DNA of 64,000 bases from contig NC_015496.1 in the NCBI RefSeq assembly GCF_000212355.1, positions 1,426,001 through 1,490,000 of the forward strand. The letters run 5' to 3'. Origin of the DNA: Dokdonia sp. 4H-3-7-5 (GTDB lineage: Bacteria; Bacteroidota; Bacteroidia; Flavobacteriales; Flavobacteriaceae). Under the pieces are notes generated by a model. That model worked only from the letters and a program-made list of their open reading frames with translations, did no database searches and had not been told where the DNA came from. Positions 24,441-33,497 of this stretch are shown in pieces (positions within the stretch are counted from its first letter, which is position 1; every line of letters starts with the position of its first letter). A program made the translations under genes and the position numbers.

Positions 24441-24455
24441 GTTTTCGCGAAAGCG
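24441..24455. repeat. Iterated palindrome copy 10 (one mismatch, intergenic)
   Basis: GTTTTCGCGAAAGC, one change from the core, placed directly after the terminator. Only 994 bp from copy 9, it is the single close pair in the window. Confidence 0.85.
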
Positions 24456-24466
24456 AATATATTATA

Positions 24467-26527
24467 TTACCAAATACGAACTCTCTTCTCAGGAGCTAGG
24501 TAATTTGCATCTCCTTCTTTAATGTCAAAAGCTTCGTAGAAAGCATCAACATTTAATAAAGGCTGTACCGCACGTACCATTCCTGGAGAGTGCGGGTCTG
24601 TTTTTACTTGTGTTCTTAATGCTTCATCACGGCTCTTTGTTCTCCATACTGTTGCCCAAGACATGAAGAAACGTTGCTCAGGAGTAAACCCGTCAATGTT
24701 TTCTGGACGTCCGTTTTCTGCATAGTACTTCTGTAATCCATCATATGCTCCAAGTACACCACCTAGGTCTCCTATGTTTTCACCTAGCGTGAATTTTCCA
24801 TTTACGTAAACGCTATCAAGTACCTCTACAGCACTGTACTGCTCTGCGAGTGCATTACCACGAGTTGTAAATGCTTCAAGATCTTCGGCAGTCCACCAGT
24901 TTTTTAGGTTTCCATCTGCGTCAAAACGTGATCCGCTATCATCAAAAGCGTGAGAGATTTCGTGACCTATAACAGCTCCAATTCCTCCATAATTTACAGC
25001 CTCATCTGCTGTGTAGTTGTAAAATGGTGGTTGTAGTATTGCTGCTGGAAATACAATCTCATTGTTAAGTGGATTGAAGTAAGCATTAACAGTCTGAGGA
25101 GACATTCCCCACTTAGACTTATCTACTGGCTCACCTATTTCATCAAAGTTTTTGAGTTGGCCCCATTTTCCAACTGCAGTCATATTTTCAAAGTACGTCT
25201 TATCTGCAGCTACATCCATTGTAGAGTAATCTTCCCACTTGTCTGGATATGCAATCTTAACGGTAAATTTATCAAGCTTTTCGATAGCCTTTTCTTTAGT
25301 CTCTGCACCCATCCAGTCTAATTTTTGGATACGAGCTTTGTAAGCATCAATAACATTTGCAATCATTGTTTCTGCTTTTGCTTTTGCCTCTGGTGGAAAC
25401 TTAGCATCTACATATAACTGCCCTAGCGCTTCTCCTACAGAGCCATTTACTGTTGCTAGTGCGCGCTCATCTGCTGGGCGTTGTTTTTTTGCACCGCTTA
25501 AGTATTTACTGTAAAACTCCCAATTTGCAGTTTCTATTTCTGTACTCAATCTTCCTGCAGAACTATTAAATGTATCCCAACGTACGAGCGTTTTGATATC
25601 TTCTATAGAAGTTTTTTTAAGGAATGTGTCTAAAGCTTCTGTGTACTTTAATTGTGTGACAAGAAGCGTGTCAAAATCCTTCTTAATACCAAGATCTGCA
25701 ATCATCTTTTTAAGATCTATAGATGTGAGCATCTCGTCTGCCTGAGCGACAGAACGTGGGTTGTTAAAGTTACGAGCATCACGGCTCTCTACTTTATCTA
25801 ATCTTGGAGTCGCTAGCGCAGTTTCCATTGCGAGGATTTTATCGGCAGCGGCATTTGCTTCTGCTTCAGAGTCTCCTAGCATTTGAAGCATGCGTGAGAT
25901 ATGTTTTACATATTCTTCACGAATTTCTTTAGACTTCCCGTCTTCTAGAATGTAATAGTCACGATCTGGAAGACCAAGGCCATTTGCCCCTAAATACACG
26001 GTATTCATAGAGCTATCATTAAGATCTGCTCCAGCTCCTATGCTTAAAAAAGGTGATGATACAGCAGGATTAGTAGCTAGTACTGTCTGTAGTTCATTTA
26101 AGTTAGTTACACTAGCAATTGCATCTAATGCAGGTTGTAAAGGTGTAATCCCTGCCTTATTACGCGCTATGGTATCAAGTTTGGTGTTGTAAATCGCAAG
26201 CGCTTTTGCTTGGTCTGTTTCAGCAGTGTATGTTCCGCTTTTTTCGGCTTCTGCAAGTATTTCTAAAACATCTGCATCTGTAGCTTTGCGTAGTACAGAA
26301 AATCCACCCCAACTAGTGCGGTCATCTGGAATTTCAGTGTTTTTCATCCAAGATCCATTTACATAATTGTAAAAATCTTGATTAGGAGCAACCGTAGTAT
26401 CCATATTCTCTAGTACAATACCAGGGATTTTTTCAACTTGAGCTGTCTCTTTTGTTTCTTCTGTCTTACAGCTTACAAGCGTAAGAGCACAAGTAGCCAC
26501 AATTGCAGCCGATTTATAGAGTTTCAT
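24467..26527 (-). CDS. M13-family (neprilysin-like) zinc metallopeptidase lipoprotein
   Basis: The 686-residue protein has a lipoprotein signal (lipobox LVSC, Cys20). It has the M13 layout: an N-terminal helical domain with NYVNGSWMKNTEIP, then the catalytic domain with INAYFNP-like NAYFNPLNNEIVFPAAIL, VIGHEISHAFDDSG (HExxH near residue 520), ENIGDLGGVLGAYDG (third zinc ligand Glu and Asp) and the final RVRIW. It is a PepO-type oligopeptidase on the periplasmic side. It is a single gene with a shared terminator. Confidence 0.95.
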   Translation of the reverse strand: MKLYKSAAIVATCALTLVSCKTEETKETAQVEKIPGIVLENMDTTVAPNQDFYNYVNGSWMKNTEIPDDRTSWGGFSVLRKATDADVLEILAEAEKSGTYTAETDQAKALAIYNTKLDTIARNKAGITPLQPALDAIASVTNLNELQTVLATNPAVSSPFLSIGAGADLNDSSMNTVYLGANGLGLPDRDYYILEDGKSKEIREEYVKHISRMLQMLGDSEAEANAAADKILAMETALATPRLDKVESRDARNFNNPRSVAQADEMLTSIDLKKMIADLGIKKDFDTLLVTQLKYTEALDTFLKKTSIEDIKTLVRWDTFNSSAGRLSTEIETANWEFYSKYLSGAKKQRPADERALATVNGSVGEALGQLYVDAKFPPEAKAKAETMIANVIDAYKARIQKLDWMGAETKEKAIEKLDKFTVKIAYPDKWEDYSTMDVAADKTYFENMTAVGKWGQLKNFDEIGEPVDKSKWGMSPQTVNAYFNPLNNEIVFPAAILQPPFYNYTADEAVNYGGIGAVIGHEISHAFDDSGSRFDADGNLKNWWTAEDLEAFTTRGNALAEQYSAVEVLDSVYVNGKFTLGENIGDLGGVLGAYDGLQKYYAENGRPENIDGFTPEQRFFMSWATVWRTKSRDEALRTQVKTDPHSPGMVRAVQPLLNVDAFYEAFDIKEGDANYLAPEKRVRIW

Positions 26528-26594
26528 AGAGTAACGTTATTAGGTTATTTTGAATAGGACGAAATTAAATTTTAAATGTTACATAAGCAATCAA

Positions 26595-26625
26595 AAAAGC
26601 CCTCTGAGAAGAGGGCTTTTGCAAT
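26595..26625 (-). terminator. Rho-independent terminator after the T9SS protein gene
   Basis: An 11-bp stem (26595-26605 with 26610-26620), GAGA loop. On the minus strand T's follow the stem, directly after the stop at 26625. Confidence 0.9.
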
Positions 26626-29600
26626 TATTTCAAAATTAATTTTTGAGTTATTTGTTGTTTGTCAGTGTTTAGTTTAATGAGATATAAACCTGAAGCAAAT
26701 GTGCTCATGTCAAGTGGGTAATTACTTGACCCTTGAGGCATATTAAACCTTTTAATAACAGACTTACCTAATAAATCAAATACCTCTATGGATAATGAAG
26801 ATTCTGCAGGCCATTGTATATTGAAAATAGCAGTAGATGGATTCGGGTAGATACTTAGTCCTTCTAAAACAGTATCGTCAAGAGAAAGTTGTCCAGCACC
26901 TATTTGAAAGTCATCTATTACAACACCTTCTTCGGTTACGGCTTGATCAGAATGAAATACAAATCTAAAAATCATACTAGTTTCTGACGCAAAAGCACTC
27001 AAATCATAACTATAGTCATTAAATGATGCACTAGTTCCTGTCCATTGTGCTCCTGGGCAATTATTACAATTGTTTCCTGGAAGAGTATCACTATTGTACC
27101 AGTTAGGGTCGTTAGAGGTACCTAATATGTCCCACGTAGTTCCATCATCAACAGTATATTCAACATACATTATGTCCCAGTCAAGTTCTAATTCAAAAGC
27201 CATCTTAAAGCTAAGTTCTTTCACTTCTAATGATGAAATGTCATAGCATTTAGTAGTTAGGTATTCTTTAACATTATTACTGTATTCTCCATTTAGATTA
27301 GTTGCATAGGCATTCTCTCCAGATACAGCTTGATTTAATAACGTTCCGTTAGGAATTCCTCTCTGCCATGTTTGCCCCGAAGTATCGCAAGCAATATTGC
27401 CATTTTCAGAAAGTACAAGCAGCGCACTATCCCCTGTTTCAAAATCATTTATTGTATCTATTTCACCTATTTCATTGATAGCTATCGAAGTTCTTTTCTC
27501 ATTATTACCTTCTACTTGATCTCCATCAGTTGTTATTTGAGCTATTAATTCATAGGTTCCTACAGATAGACCTAATACTGGTAACTCTACAGTAGTTTCT
27601 TCTTGAGAAGCAAGGTTTCCTGTCCATTGCATAGTGTTTTGAATACCTCCTGCTTCATAAGTTATAGTTGCTTCCGTTATGGAAGAGGTTCCATTATTTC
27701 TGAATGTTATTTCTGTAGGATTTTCTCCGCAGGATATCACTTGATTGTTTAGGGGTACTAAAGATGTTGCTGCAAGGTCTGACGATAACGGCTGAGTATC
27801 AATATCTGTTTGCCATATACCTCGTCCATAAGTTCCTGCTGTAAGCACTCCATTGAACTCATTTACATCTAAGTCGCGTACTGCTGTATTAGGTAATCCA
27901 TTGTCAAATCTTTCCCAATCATTAGTGATATCATCATATTTCCAAACGCCAAGCGCGGTTCCTAAAAACAGTGGATTGTCAGAATGGTTGCTTTGATGTT
28001 TGATAACTAACTTAGGCACTCCTGGTAGAGAACCTGTAATATCATTTACAGTAATGGCATTATCTGCTATTGTTGCTTCATATACTTTACCAGCTGTCCC
28101 TCCCGTAACTATATATAGCGTATTACTATCTCCATACTTCACTTCTAATGACGAAATATCTTCAGGAAATGATCTCAAAACAGTGAAGTCTGCACCTCTA
28201 TTTGAACTTTTATATAAAGCTCCATTAACAGTTACATACATAATAGAAGCGTCGTTAGGATCCGTTTCTAATAGGTCTATACGTGAGCCAAATGACAATG
28301 ATTTTTGTACCCAAGAATTAGAGCAAAAATCAAGTTCATAAACTCTAGTGTAACCTGCATATAGCCTCTTGTCCTTAGCAAAAGCTAGGGGTGTTATCCA
28401 GTTTCCAGTCTCCGGTGATGCAAACGATCCAGAAAGCGAAGCACCTCCGTCATTTGAAAAATAAGGCCCACCTCCAGATTGTATGAAGCCATATACTTTA
28501 GATGGATCATTTGGGTCATAAATATTCTCCATACCATCTGCGCCATAATAGTTTTGCCACATACCATTTTTACGTGCGTAGCCACCATTATCTTGGAGTC
28601 CTCCAGAAATAATAGAAGCATCTTCTGGCGCTACATCAATTCTATAAAACTGTCCAATAGCTAATCCATCGGTGTGGCTAGAAAAATTTACACCCCCATC
28701 ATTAGAACTATAAAAACCTCCATCACTTCCGCAATATAAAGTTCCATTGATGAATCTTAAATTATGAATATCAGCATGGGTGTAAGAAGGTGTATTTGGA
28801 GCATTCCAATTATTTAATTTTGTAAAACTTACACCACCATTTGTAGACTTCCATACATTAAGCACTCCTGTGTAAATCTCATTTTCATCGGTATCTGATA
28901 CTGCAAACGCAAAGTCAAACCATGCTTGAGTACTTTCAAAAATATCCTCACTACCAGCAAATTTTTGAGTAAAAGAATCTCCGCTGTTTGATGATTTGTA
29001 AATATTACCAGCACCAAAAGAGTTGTCAGACCTAAACACGTATAGTACCTCAGGATTAGCAGGAGTAACATCCATAACTAACCTAGCTGCACCAGTAATA
29101 AAACCAGCAGATATATTTGACCAAGTGTCTCCACCATCAACTGTTCTATAAACTCTAGATGCATCTGCCGCATATAAAACATCTGAGCTTCCAGGTTTAA
29201 CTTTTAAGTCGTCAAAGTTTCCGCTAAGGACGTTATCCCAATTTGTACCACTATCTACAGTCTTGTAAATACCATTACTTGTAGCAACCCATAATGTTTT
29301 ACTATCTGCAGGGTCAAAGTAAATCTCATTCATAGAAGTAGGAGAGTTATTCTCATTAAGACCTGTAGTATTCCAAGTGTCTCCTCCATCCGTAGATTTC
29401 ATAACGCCTATACTTGTCGAGTCTCCAGCATCATCATCTCCAGTAGCAATGTAAATGATATTAGTATCGGTAGGATCGATAGCAATACCAGACACCCCTA
29501 TTTGAGGAAGTTGATCTGTAAGTGGTGTCCAAGAAGTTCCAGCATCTGTAGATTTCCAAATTCCTCCTGCAGGCGTTCCTACAAAAAGTATATCTGGATT

Positions 29601-30020
29601 TGTAGGATCTACTGCAAATGCATTAACACGTCCTTGACCAGCAGACCAAGATCCTGTATTAGTGTGTGTAAGTGGTCCTATATTTTTCCAATCACTGTCA
29701 TCAACTTGCGTTGATTTTGATTGGCTATTAATTTCTTGCCATACATCCCAAAGTTGTTTTTGTGACATGACAGTACCATCGTTGTTTAAATAGTTGGCAT
29801 AAAGAGATTCCCACCTTTTAAAAGGTTTAAAGCCACTTCCTTTGGTTGTTTCATCCTTGCCTTCCCAGTAAGATTCAAATGAATCCACAATTTCTTGAAA
29901 AGTAGGCTCTGTGCTTTTATTAGAATCATTAAACGGCGCCATCCATGGTGCAGTAGAGCCTATTTGAGCATTGGTCAGTAACGTGACCATACATAATGTT
30001 AATAGTAGTAGTTTTTTCAT
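26625..30020 (-). CDS. T9SS-secreted BNR-repeat (sortilin/VPS10-like) protein
   Basis: The 1131-residue protein has a signal peptide ending NAQ. From about residue 100 there are many BNR/Asp-box repeats of the S-x-DGG-x-TW type (WKSTDAGTSW, MKSTDGGDTW, YRTVDGGDTW and others), a beta-propeller like VPS10/sortilin and glycosyl-hydrolase-fold proteins. A CARDB-like beta domain follows (about 760-850), then a jelly-roll-type segment. The C-terminus starting at IYPNPS is a type A T9SS sorting domain. It is exported by type IX secretion and attached to the surface. No catalytic residues can be assigned, so adhesion or peptide binding is more likely than hydrolysis. Confidence 0.88.
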   Translation of the reverse strand: MKKLLLLTLCMVTLLTNAQIGSTAPWMAPFNDSNKSTEPTFQEIVDSFESYWEGKDETTKGSGFKPFKRWESLYANYLNNDGTVMSQKQLWDVWQEINSQSKSTQVDDSDWKNIGPLTHTNTGSWSAGQGRVNAFAVDPTNPDILFVGTPAGGIWKSTDAGTSWTPLTDQLPQIGVSGIAIDPTDTNIIYIATGDDDAGDSTSIGVMKSTDGGDTWNTTGLNENNSPTSMNEIYFDPADSKTLWVATSNGIYKTVDSGTNWDNVLSGNFDDLKVKPGSSDVLYAADASRVYRTVDGGDTWSNISAGFITGAARLVMDVTPANPEVLYVFRSDNSFGAGNIYKSSNSGDSFTQKFAGSEDIFESTQAWFDFAFAVSDTDENEIYTGVLNVWKSTNGGVSFTKLNNWNAPNTPSYTHADIHNLRFINGTLYCGSDGGFYSSNDGGVNFSSHTDGLAIGQFYRIDVAPEDASIISGGLQDNGGYARKNGMWQNYYGADGMENIYDPNDPSKVYGFIQSGGGPYFSNDGGASLSGSFASPETGNWITPLAFAKDKRLYAGYTRVYELDFCSNSWVQKSLSFGSRIDLLETDPNDASIMYVTVNGALYKSSNRGADFTVLRSFPEDISSLEVKYGDSNTLYIVTGGTAGKVYEATIADNAITVNDITGSLPGVPKLVIKHQSNHSDNPLFLGTALGVWKYDDITNDWERFDNGLPNTAVRDLDVNEFNGVLTAGTYGRGIWQTDIDTQPLSSDLAATSLVPLNNQVISCGENPTEITFRNNGTSSITEATITYEAGGIQNTMQWTGNLASQEETTVELPVLGLSVGTYELIAQITTDGDQVEGNNEKRTSIAINEIGEIDTINDFETGDSALLVLSENGNIACDTSGQTWQRGIPNGTLLNQAVSGENAYATNLNGEYSNNVKEYLTTKCYDISSLEVKELSFKMAFELELDWDIMYVEYTVDDGTTWDILGTSNDPNWYNSDTLPGNNCNNCPGAQWTGTSASFNDYSYDLSAFASETSMIFRFVFHSDQAVTEEGVVIDDFQIGAGQLSLDDTVLEGLSIYPNPSTAIFNIQWPAESSLSIEVFDLLGKSVIKRFNMPQGSSNYPLDMSTFASGLYLIKLNTDKQQITQKLILK

Positions 30021-30039
30021 AGTTTATTTGATTAAATAT

Positions 30040-30047
30040 CAAATATA
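30040..30047 (-). promoter_or_regulatory. -7 promoter element for the T9SS BNR protein gene
   Basis: TATATTTG on the minus strand, 19 bp before the ATG at 30020; full TAnnTTTG match. Confidence 0.55.
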
Positions 30048-30136
30048 ATGTGCAATGCTATTATTGCGTAATTATATTAATATAAAATACTAAAAAACTG
30101 TGAAAAAATTTATAAATATACTCTTATGTTAAGGTT

Positions 30137-30640
30137 TTAAAATTTATTAGAGATACTCTTTATGTAATTAGTATCCCATTGCTTTTTAAGAGCAGTAAGT
30201 GCTGCTACATTTTCATTTGGAACGGCGATGGATAATACATAATGCTTTACTTTCCATTTACCATCTACTTTTTGAACAATACCAGAACCTCTACATACAC
30301 CCATTTGAGTACTTAATAGCTCATCAAACCATGCTAATTTCGCGCTATTGTTTGAAACATAGATGTTTCGTTCTATTGTGGTAAAACTCCATGCTCTACC
30401 AGCATCAAAATGAGGTTTTGCATATAACTTAAATTGCTGAACATTCCAGTTTTCTGTAGCGTCGGTTCCAACAAAAACGGCGTCGTCTGTCATTAATTCA
30501 AAATATGCTTCAAAATCTGCATCTCCTGCTGCTTTATGCCATAAATCAAGTGAGACTTTTACATCATCTTTTACAAGGGAGGTGTTTTGACCGTACGTTG
30601 TGCCTGCAATTATTGAAAAAAATATAAATAAGATTTTCAT
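30137..30640 (-). CDS. Exported NTF2-like (SnoaL/DUF4440-type) protein
   Basis: The protein (167 aa) starts at MKILFIFFSIIAGTTYGQ, a signal peptide; an upstream start (30688) would overlap the preceding gene and mask the signal. The mature part has NTF2-fold features: LWHKAAGDADFEAYFELMTDDAVFVGTDATENWNV and WKVKHYVLSIAVPNEN. Its ATG follows the stop of the lipoprotein gene by one base, so translation is probably coupled. The function is unknown; this fold binds small ligands. Confidence 0.85.
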   Translation of the reverse strand: MKILFIFFSIIAGTTYGQNTSLVKDDVKVSLDLWHKAAGDADFEAYFELMTDDAVFVGTDATENWNVQQFKLYAKPHFDAGRAWSFTTIERNIYVSNNSAKLAWFDELLSTQMGVCRGSGIVQKVDGKWKVKHYVLSIAVPNENVAALTALKKQWDTNYIKSISNKF

Positions 30641-30641
30641 T

Positions 30642-31241
30642 TTAGTTAAGTGTTTGCTCGTCTGCCTTTTGACTAGCAGCCTGTTCATTTTCTTGTTTTA
30701 TCTCCTCTAGTAAATCTTTAAAACTAGTATTAAAAAGTTCGTTGAGTTGTAAATTGAGATCTTGGTATGCATTAAAAAGTTCGCCTGTTTTCTTAGAGAT
30801 TTCTTCTGGGACAAGAGTGTTCAAGTGTGCGCTATTCTGCAAGGTTTTAACTTTTGTTTCTATAGCAACAAGGCGTGCATTTACCGCTTTAGTCTGTACT
30901 GCTTCTGGAGTGACTGGTGCTACAGCCTCTTCTGCTTCTTCTAATCGAATATAAAGCGCATCTAAACCAATTAGTTGTTTGCGTAATTCTCCAAGTGTAT
31001 TTGTATGAAGGCTGTCTATAGACGAAGAAAGGTCATTATAAAAGGACCAGTTTTTCACCCCTTCTCGTGCTTGTGCTGTAAGTCTTATACTAGCTTTTAA
31101 ATTTTTTGGAGTAGGAAGCTGTATGGTGTCATTTCCCACTAATGTTACAGTCTCTTTTGGTTTTTGAGAAGCTTTTTTTTGACTACACGAGGCGGTAAAA
31201 ATAATTGATATAATAATTAAAATAGGAAGTAACTGTTTCAT
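30642..31241 (-). CDS. Lipoprotein with coiled coil, unknown function
   Basis: I do not recognise a family. The 199-residue product has a lipoprotein signal with lipobox TASC (Cys19). Then comes a Lys-rich stretch, a short beta-like segment (VTLVGNDTIQLPTPKNL) and a long helical region. The helical part contains two coiled-coil stretches (about 95-150 and 155-190) rich in Leu and Glu. It is translationally coupled with the NTF2-like gene and probably forms an envelope unit with it. A TACTTTTG -7 box lies 23 bp upstream. Confidence 0.75.
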   Translation of the reverse strand: MKQLLPILIIISIIFTASCSQKKASQKPKETVTLVGNDTIQLPTPKNLKASIRLTAQAREGVKNWSFYNDLSSSIDSLHTNTLGELRKQLIGLDALYIRLEEAEEAVAPVTPEAVQTKAVNARLVAIETKVKTLQNSAHLNTLVPEEISKKTGELFNAYQDLNLQLNELFNTSFKDLLEEIKQENEQAASQKADEQTLN

Positions 31242-31264
31242 AAAATCTTATACTGAGTGCTTAA

Positions 31265-31272
31265 CAAAAGTA
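31265..31272 (-). promoter_or_regulatory. -7 promoter element for the lipoprotein/NTF2-like operon
   Basis: TACTTTTG on the minus strand, 23 bp before the ATG at 31241. It lies back to back with the plus-strand box at 31307. Confidence 0.5.
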
Positions 31273-31306
31273 GGGTAATTGGTTATACACGCGCAATATT
31301 TATGAT

Positions 31307-31314
31307 TAAGTTTG
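31307..31314 (+). promoter_or_regulatory. -7 promoter element for threonine dehydrogenase
   Basis: TAAGTTTG, full TAnnTTTG match. The expected transcription start would fall inside or next to palindrome copy 11 (31318-31335), placing the palindrome in the 5' leader. Confidence 0.5.
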
Positions 31315-31317
31315 CAA

Positions 31318-31335
31318 ACGCTTTCGCGAAAGCGT
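31318..31335. repeat. Iterated palindrome copy 11 (exact 18 bp, 5' leader)
   Basis: ACGCTTTCGCGAAAGCGT, four bases after the -7 box and 18 bp before the threonine dehydrogenase ATG. Confidence 0.96.
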
Positions 31336-31353
31336 AACACTAAAATACACAAT

Positions 31354-32304
31354 ATGAAATCTAGAATACTCATCATAGGGGCTTGCGGCCAGATAGGAAC
31401 GGAGCTTACCATCACTTTACGCAATAGGTTTGGTGCAGATAAGGTTGTAGCCAGTGACATCAGAGAAGGAAATGAAGAGCTTATGAGTGAGGGGCACTTT
31501 GAGCTGCTGGATGCTACAGACTTTGCAGCGGTAGAAGACGTGATTTTTAGATATAAAATTGATACAGTTTATTTAATGGCGGCTATGTTATCTGCAATTG
31601 CAGAGCGTTTTCCTGCCAAAGCTTGGCATCTTAATATGACTTCGCTATTCCATATCTTGAACTTGGCAAAGGATAAGAAGGTAAAGAAAGTATTTTGGCC
31701 ATCTAGTATTGCTGTTTTTGGAGATACTACTCCTTCAGAAAATACTCCCCAACTTACGGTTATGGAACCATCAACCGTGTATGGAATATCAAAACAAACT
31801 GGGGAACGCTGGTGTGAGTATTATCACAAAAAATATGGCGTAGATGTGAGAAGCATACGCTATCCAGGACTTATAAGTTATACAACAGAACCTGGTGGAG
31901 GAACTACAGATTATGCAGTAGATATATACCACAGAGCACTTAAACATGGTAACTACCGTTGTTTCTTGCAGGAGGGAACAGTGTTACCTATGATGTATAT
32001 GGAGGATGCAATTAGAGCAACTATAGATATCATGGATGCTCCTAAAAAGGATGTAAAAATACGCTCATCATATAATCTTGCAGGAGTAAGCTTTGCGCCA
32101 GAAGATGTAGCTCAAAGTATTCAAAAAGTAATTCCTGAGTTTGAAATCGAATATGAACCAGATTTTAGACAAGCCATTGCAGACTCTTGGCCGGGATCCA
32201 TAGATGATAGTGAAGCGAGAAAGGATTGGGGATGGGGACATAAATTTGACCTTGATGCCATCACTAAAATCATGCTTGATAATCTCAAATTACAATATAG
32301 GTAA
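31354..32304 (+). CDS. L-threonine 3-dehydrogenase, SDR/epimerase type
   Basis: The extended SDR (316 aa) oxidises threonine to 2-amino-3-ketobutyrate using NAD. Visible motifs are GACGQIG near residue 9 (dinucleotide loop), [26 protein letters not shown], and catalytic YGISK (Tyr and Lys) followed by [11 protein letters not shown]. These are the signature strings of SDR-type threonine dehydrogenases known from Flavobacterium. The start at 31354 is chosen because the longer frame from 31312 would translate the promoter and palindrome copy 11. Confidence 0.93.
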   Translation: MKSRILIIGACGQIGTELTITLRNRFGADKVVASDIREGNEELMSEGHFELLDATDFAAVEDVIFRYKIDTVYLMAAMLSAIAERFPAKAWHLNMTSLFHILNLAKDKKVKKVFWPSSIAVFGDTTPSENTPQLTVMEPSTVYGISKQTGERWCEYYHKKYGVDVRSIRYPGLISYTTEPGGGTTDYAVDIYHRALKHGNYRCFLQEGTVLPMMYMEDAIRATIDIMDAPKKDVKIRSSYNLAGVSFAPEDVAQSIQKVIPEFEIEYEPDFRQAIADSWPGSIDDSEARKDWGWGHKFDLDAITKIMLDNLKLQYR

Positions 32305-32312
32305 GCCATATT

Positions 32313-32444
32313 TTGAAAAAACAGCACCTTCCTACAAAAGTATGTCCCGTTTGTGAAAGACCCTTTGCATGGCGAAAGAAGTGGGAGAAAAACTGGAATG
32401 AAGTAATTTATTGCAGTGAACGATGTAGAAGAAATAAAAATTAA
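32313..32444 (+). CDS. DUF2256 mini-protein with a TTG start
   Basis: The small protein (43 aa) reads [17 protein letters not shown] then a WRKKWEKNW segment, and ends [10 protein letters not shown]. The paired CPVC and CSERC cysteines and the WRKKWEKNW core are the DUF2256 signature. No ATG is available; TTG at 32313 gives the family's usual N-terminus (an ATT codon lies directly before it). The TAA overlaps the ATG of the next gene by one base (TAATG), so translation of arfB is coupled to it. It probably binds zinc. The function is unknown. Confidence 0.85.
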   Translation: MKKQHLPTKVCPVCERPFAWRKKWEKNWNEVIYCSERCRRNKN

Positions 32445-32845
32445 TGAATAAGGAGCTACTACTTACCGAACTTACATTTAAGGCAACGAGAAGTAGCGGC
32501 CCTGGAGGACAGCATGCAAATAAAACAAGTTCAAGAGTAGAGTTATCTTGGGCTATGTATGAATCTGCTGCAGTAACAGAGGTAGAGCTTGAGTTACTCA
32601 AAGAAAAACTTGCTCATAGGGTTACAAAAGAAGGGGTGTTGCTGCTCGCTTCTCAAACCTCACGTAGTCAGCACAAAAACAAAGAGGACGTGATAAAACG
32701 TCTGTTTGCACTGCTAGAGGTAGCTGTACAAAGACCTAAGATTAGAATAAAGAAACGCCCTTCTAAGATGGCAAAGCTTAAACGCCTTAACGCTAAAAAA
32801 GTGCAATCTGAAAAGAAAGCAAACAGACGCAAACCGTCGTATTAA
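32444..32845 (+). CDS. arfB: Alternative ribosome-rescue factor ArfB (peptidyl-tRNA hydrolase)
   Basis: The release-factor-like protein (133 aa) rescues ribosomes stalled without a stop codon. The catalytic GGQ lies in SSGPGGQHANKTSSRVEL (GGQ at about residues 20-22). The C-terminal 35 residues are a basic tail rich in Lys and Arg (KIRIKKRPSKMAKLKRLNAK) that enters the empty mRNA channel. The codon-recognition domains of true release factors are missing, as expected. It is coupled to the DUF2256 mini-gene by a one-base overlap. Confidence 0.95.
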   Translation: MNKELLLTELTFKATRSSGPGGQHANKTSSRVELSWAMYESAAVTEVELELLKEKLAHRVTKEGVLLLASQTSRSQHKNKEDVIKRLFALLEVAVQRPKIRIKKRPSKMAKLKRLNAKKVQSEKKANRRKPSY

Positions 32846-32883
32846 TTGACATTCGGTTTACTATAGAAGAATATAGAGTAATG

Positions 32884-32925
32884 AAAAAAGCCATCAAGAG
32901 TTACAACTCGTGATGGCTTTTTTTA
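32884..32925. terminator. Bidirectional terminator between arfB and azurin
   Basis: A long stem from 32887 to 32920 with one A-G mismatch and an ACA loop, A-run before and T-run after. It serves both convergent genes. Confidence 0.88.
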
Positions 32926-32943
32926 ATTTACATGTGGTGTGAT

Positions 32944-33450
32944 TTACTCCACAATAAACTTTCCTTTCATTAATCCAGAGTGTCCAGGGAAACTACAGAT
33001 AAAGTCATAAGTCCCAGCTGCTGGAGCAGTAAATGTTACAGAGGTAGTCTGGCCACCACCTATCATTTTTGTGTGTGCTATAATCTGGTCTTCATTTGCA
33101 ATCCAGTCTTTTGCTTCACCAGCGGTAGCTGCTGCTGCCGAAAATTCTGGTATTGACGTACCTTGTTTAAGCAATACAAAGTTGTGTCCCATAACTTTAA
33201 TCCCTATTTTTCCAGTATGGCGAAAGGTAAGAGTTACTTCTTGTCCAGCCTTTGCCTTAAGCTCGCTCTTGTCATATTTCATGAGGTCATTACCTGCAAG
33301 TGCTAGATTTACAGTGTTCTCATCTGCTTTTGTAGCAGCTTTTTTTGATCCTATTTTTACAGCCTCTTTAGTTTCTTTTTTTTCTCCTTCACCACAACTT
33401 ACCATTATAGTAGCAAGTGCAATCACTGCTAGAAATCCTTTAATTCTCAT
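32944..33450 (-). CDS. Azurin-like blue copper lipoprotein
   Basis: The 168-aa protein has a lipoprotein signal (lipobox MVSC, Cys19), a Lys/Glu-rich linker, then a cupredoxin domain. Copper ligands are His89 (MGHNFVLL), Cys152, His157 and Met161 (ICSFPGHSGLMKG). This is azurin spacing: Cys-x4-His-x3-Met. It is an envelope electron carrier, presumably feeding a cytochrome oxidase or peroxidase. Partners are not in this window. Confidence 0.95.
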   Translation of the reverse strand: MRIKGFLAVIALATIMVSCGEGEKKETKEAVKIGSKKAATKADENTVNLALAGNDLMKYDKSELKAKAGQEVTLTFRHTGKIGIKVMGHNFVLLKQGTSIPEFSAAAATAGEAKDWIANEDQIIAHTKMIGGGQTTSVTFTAPAAGTYDFICSFPGHSGLMKGKFIVE

Positions 33451-33497
33451 AATTTATAGTTTTGTTTATTAATATAAAGATAACTAACGCTTACTTT

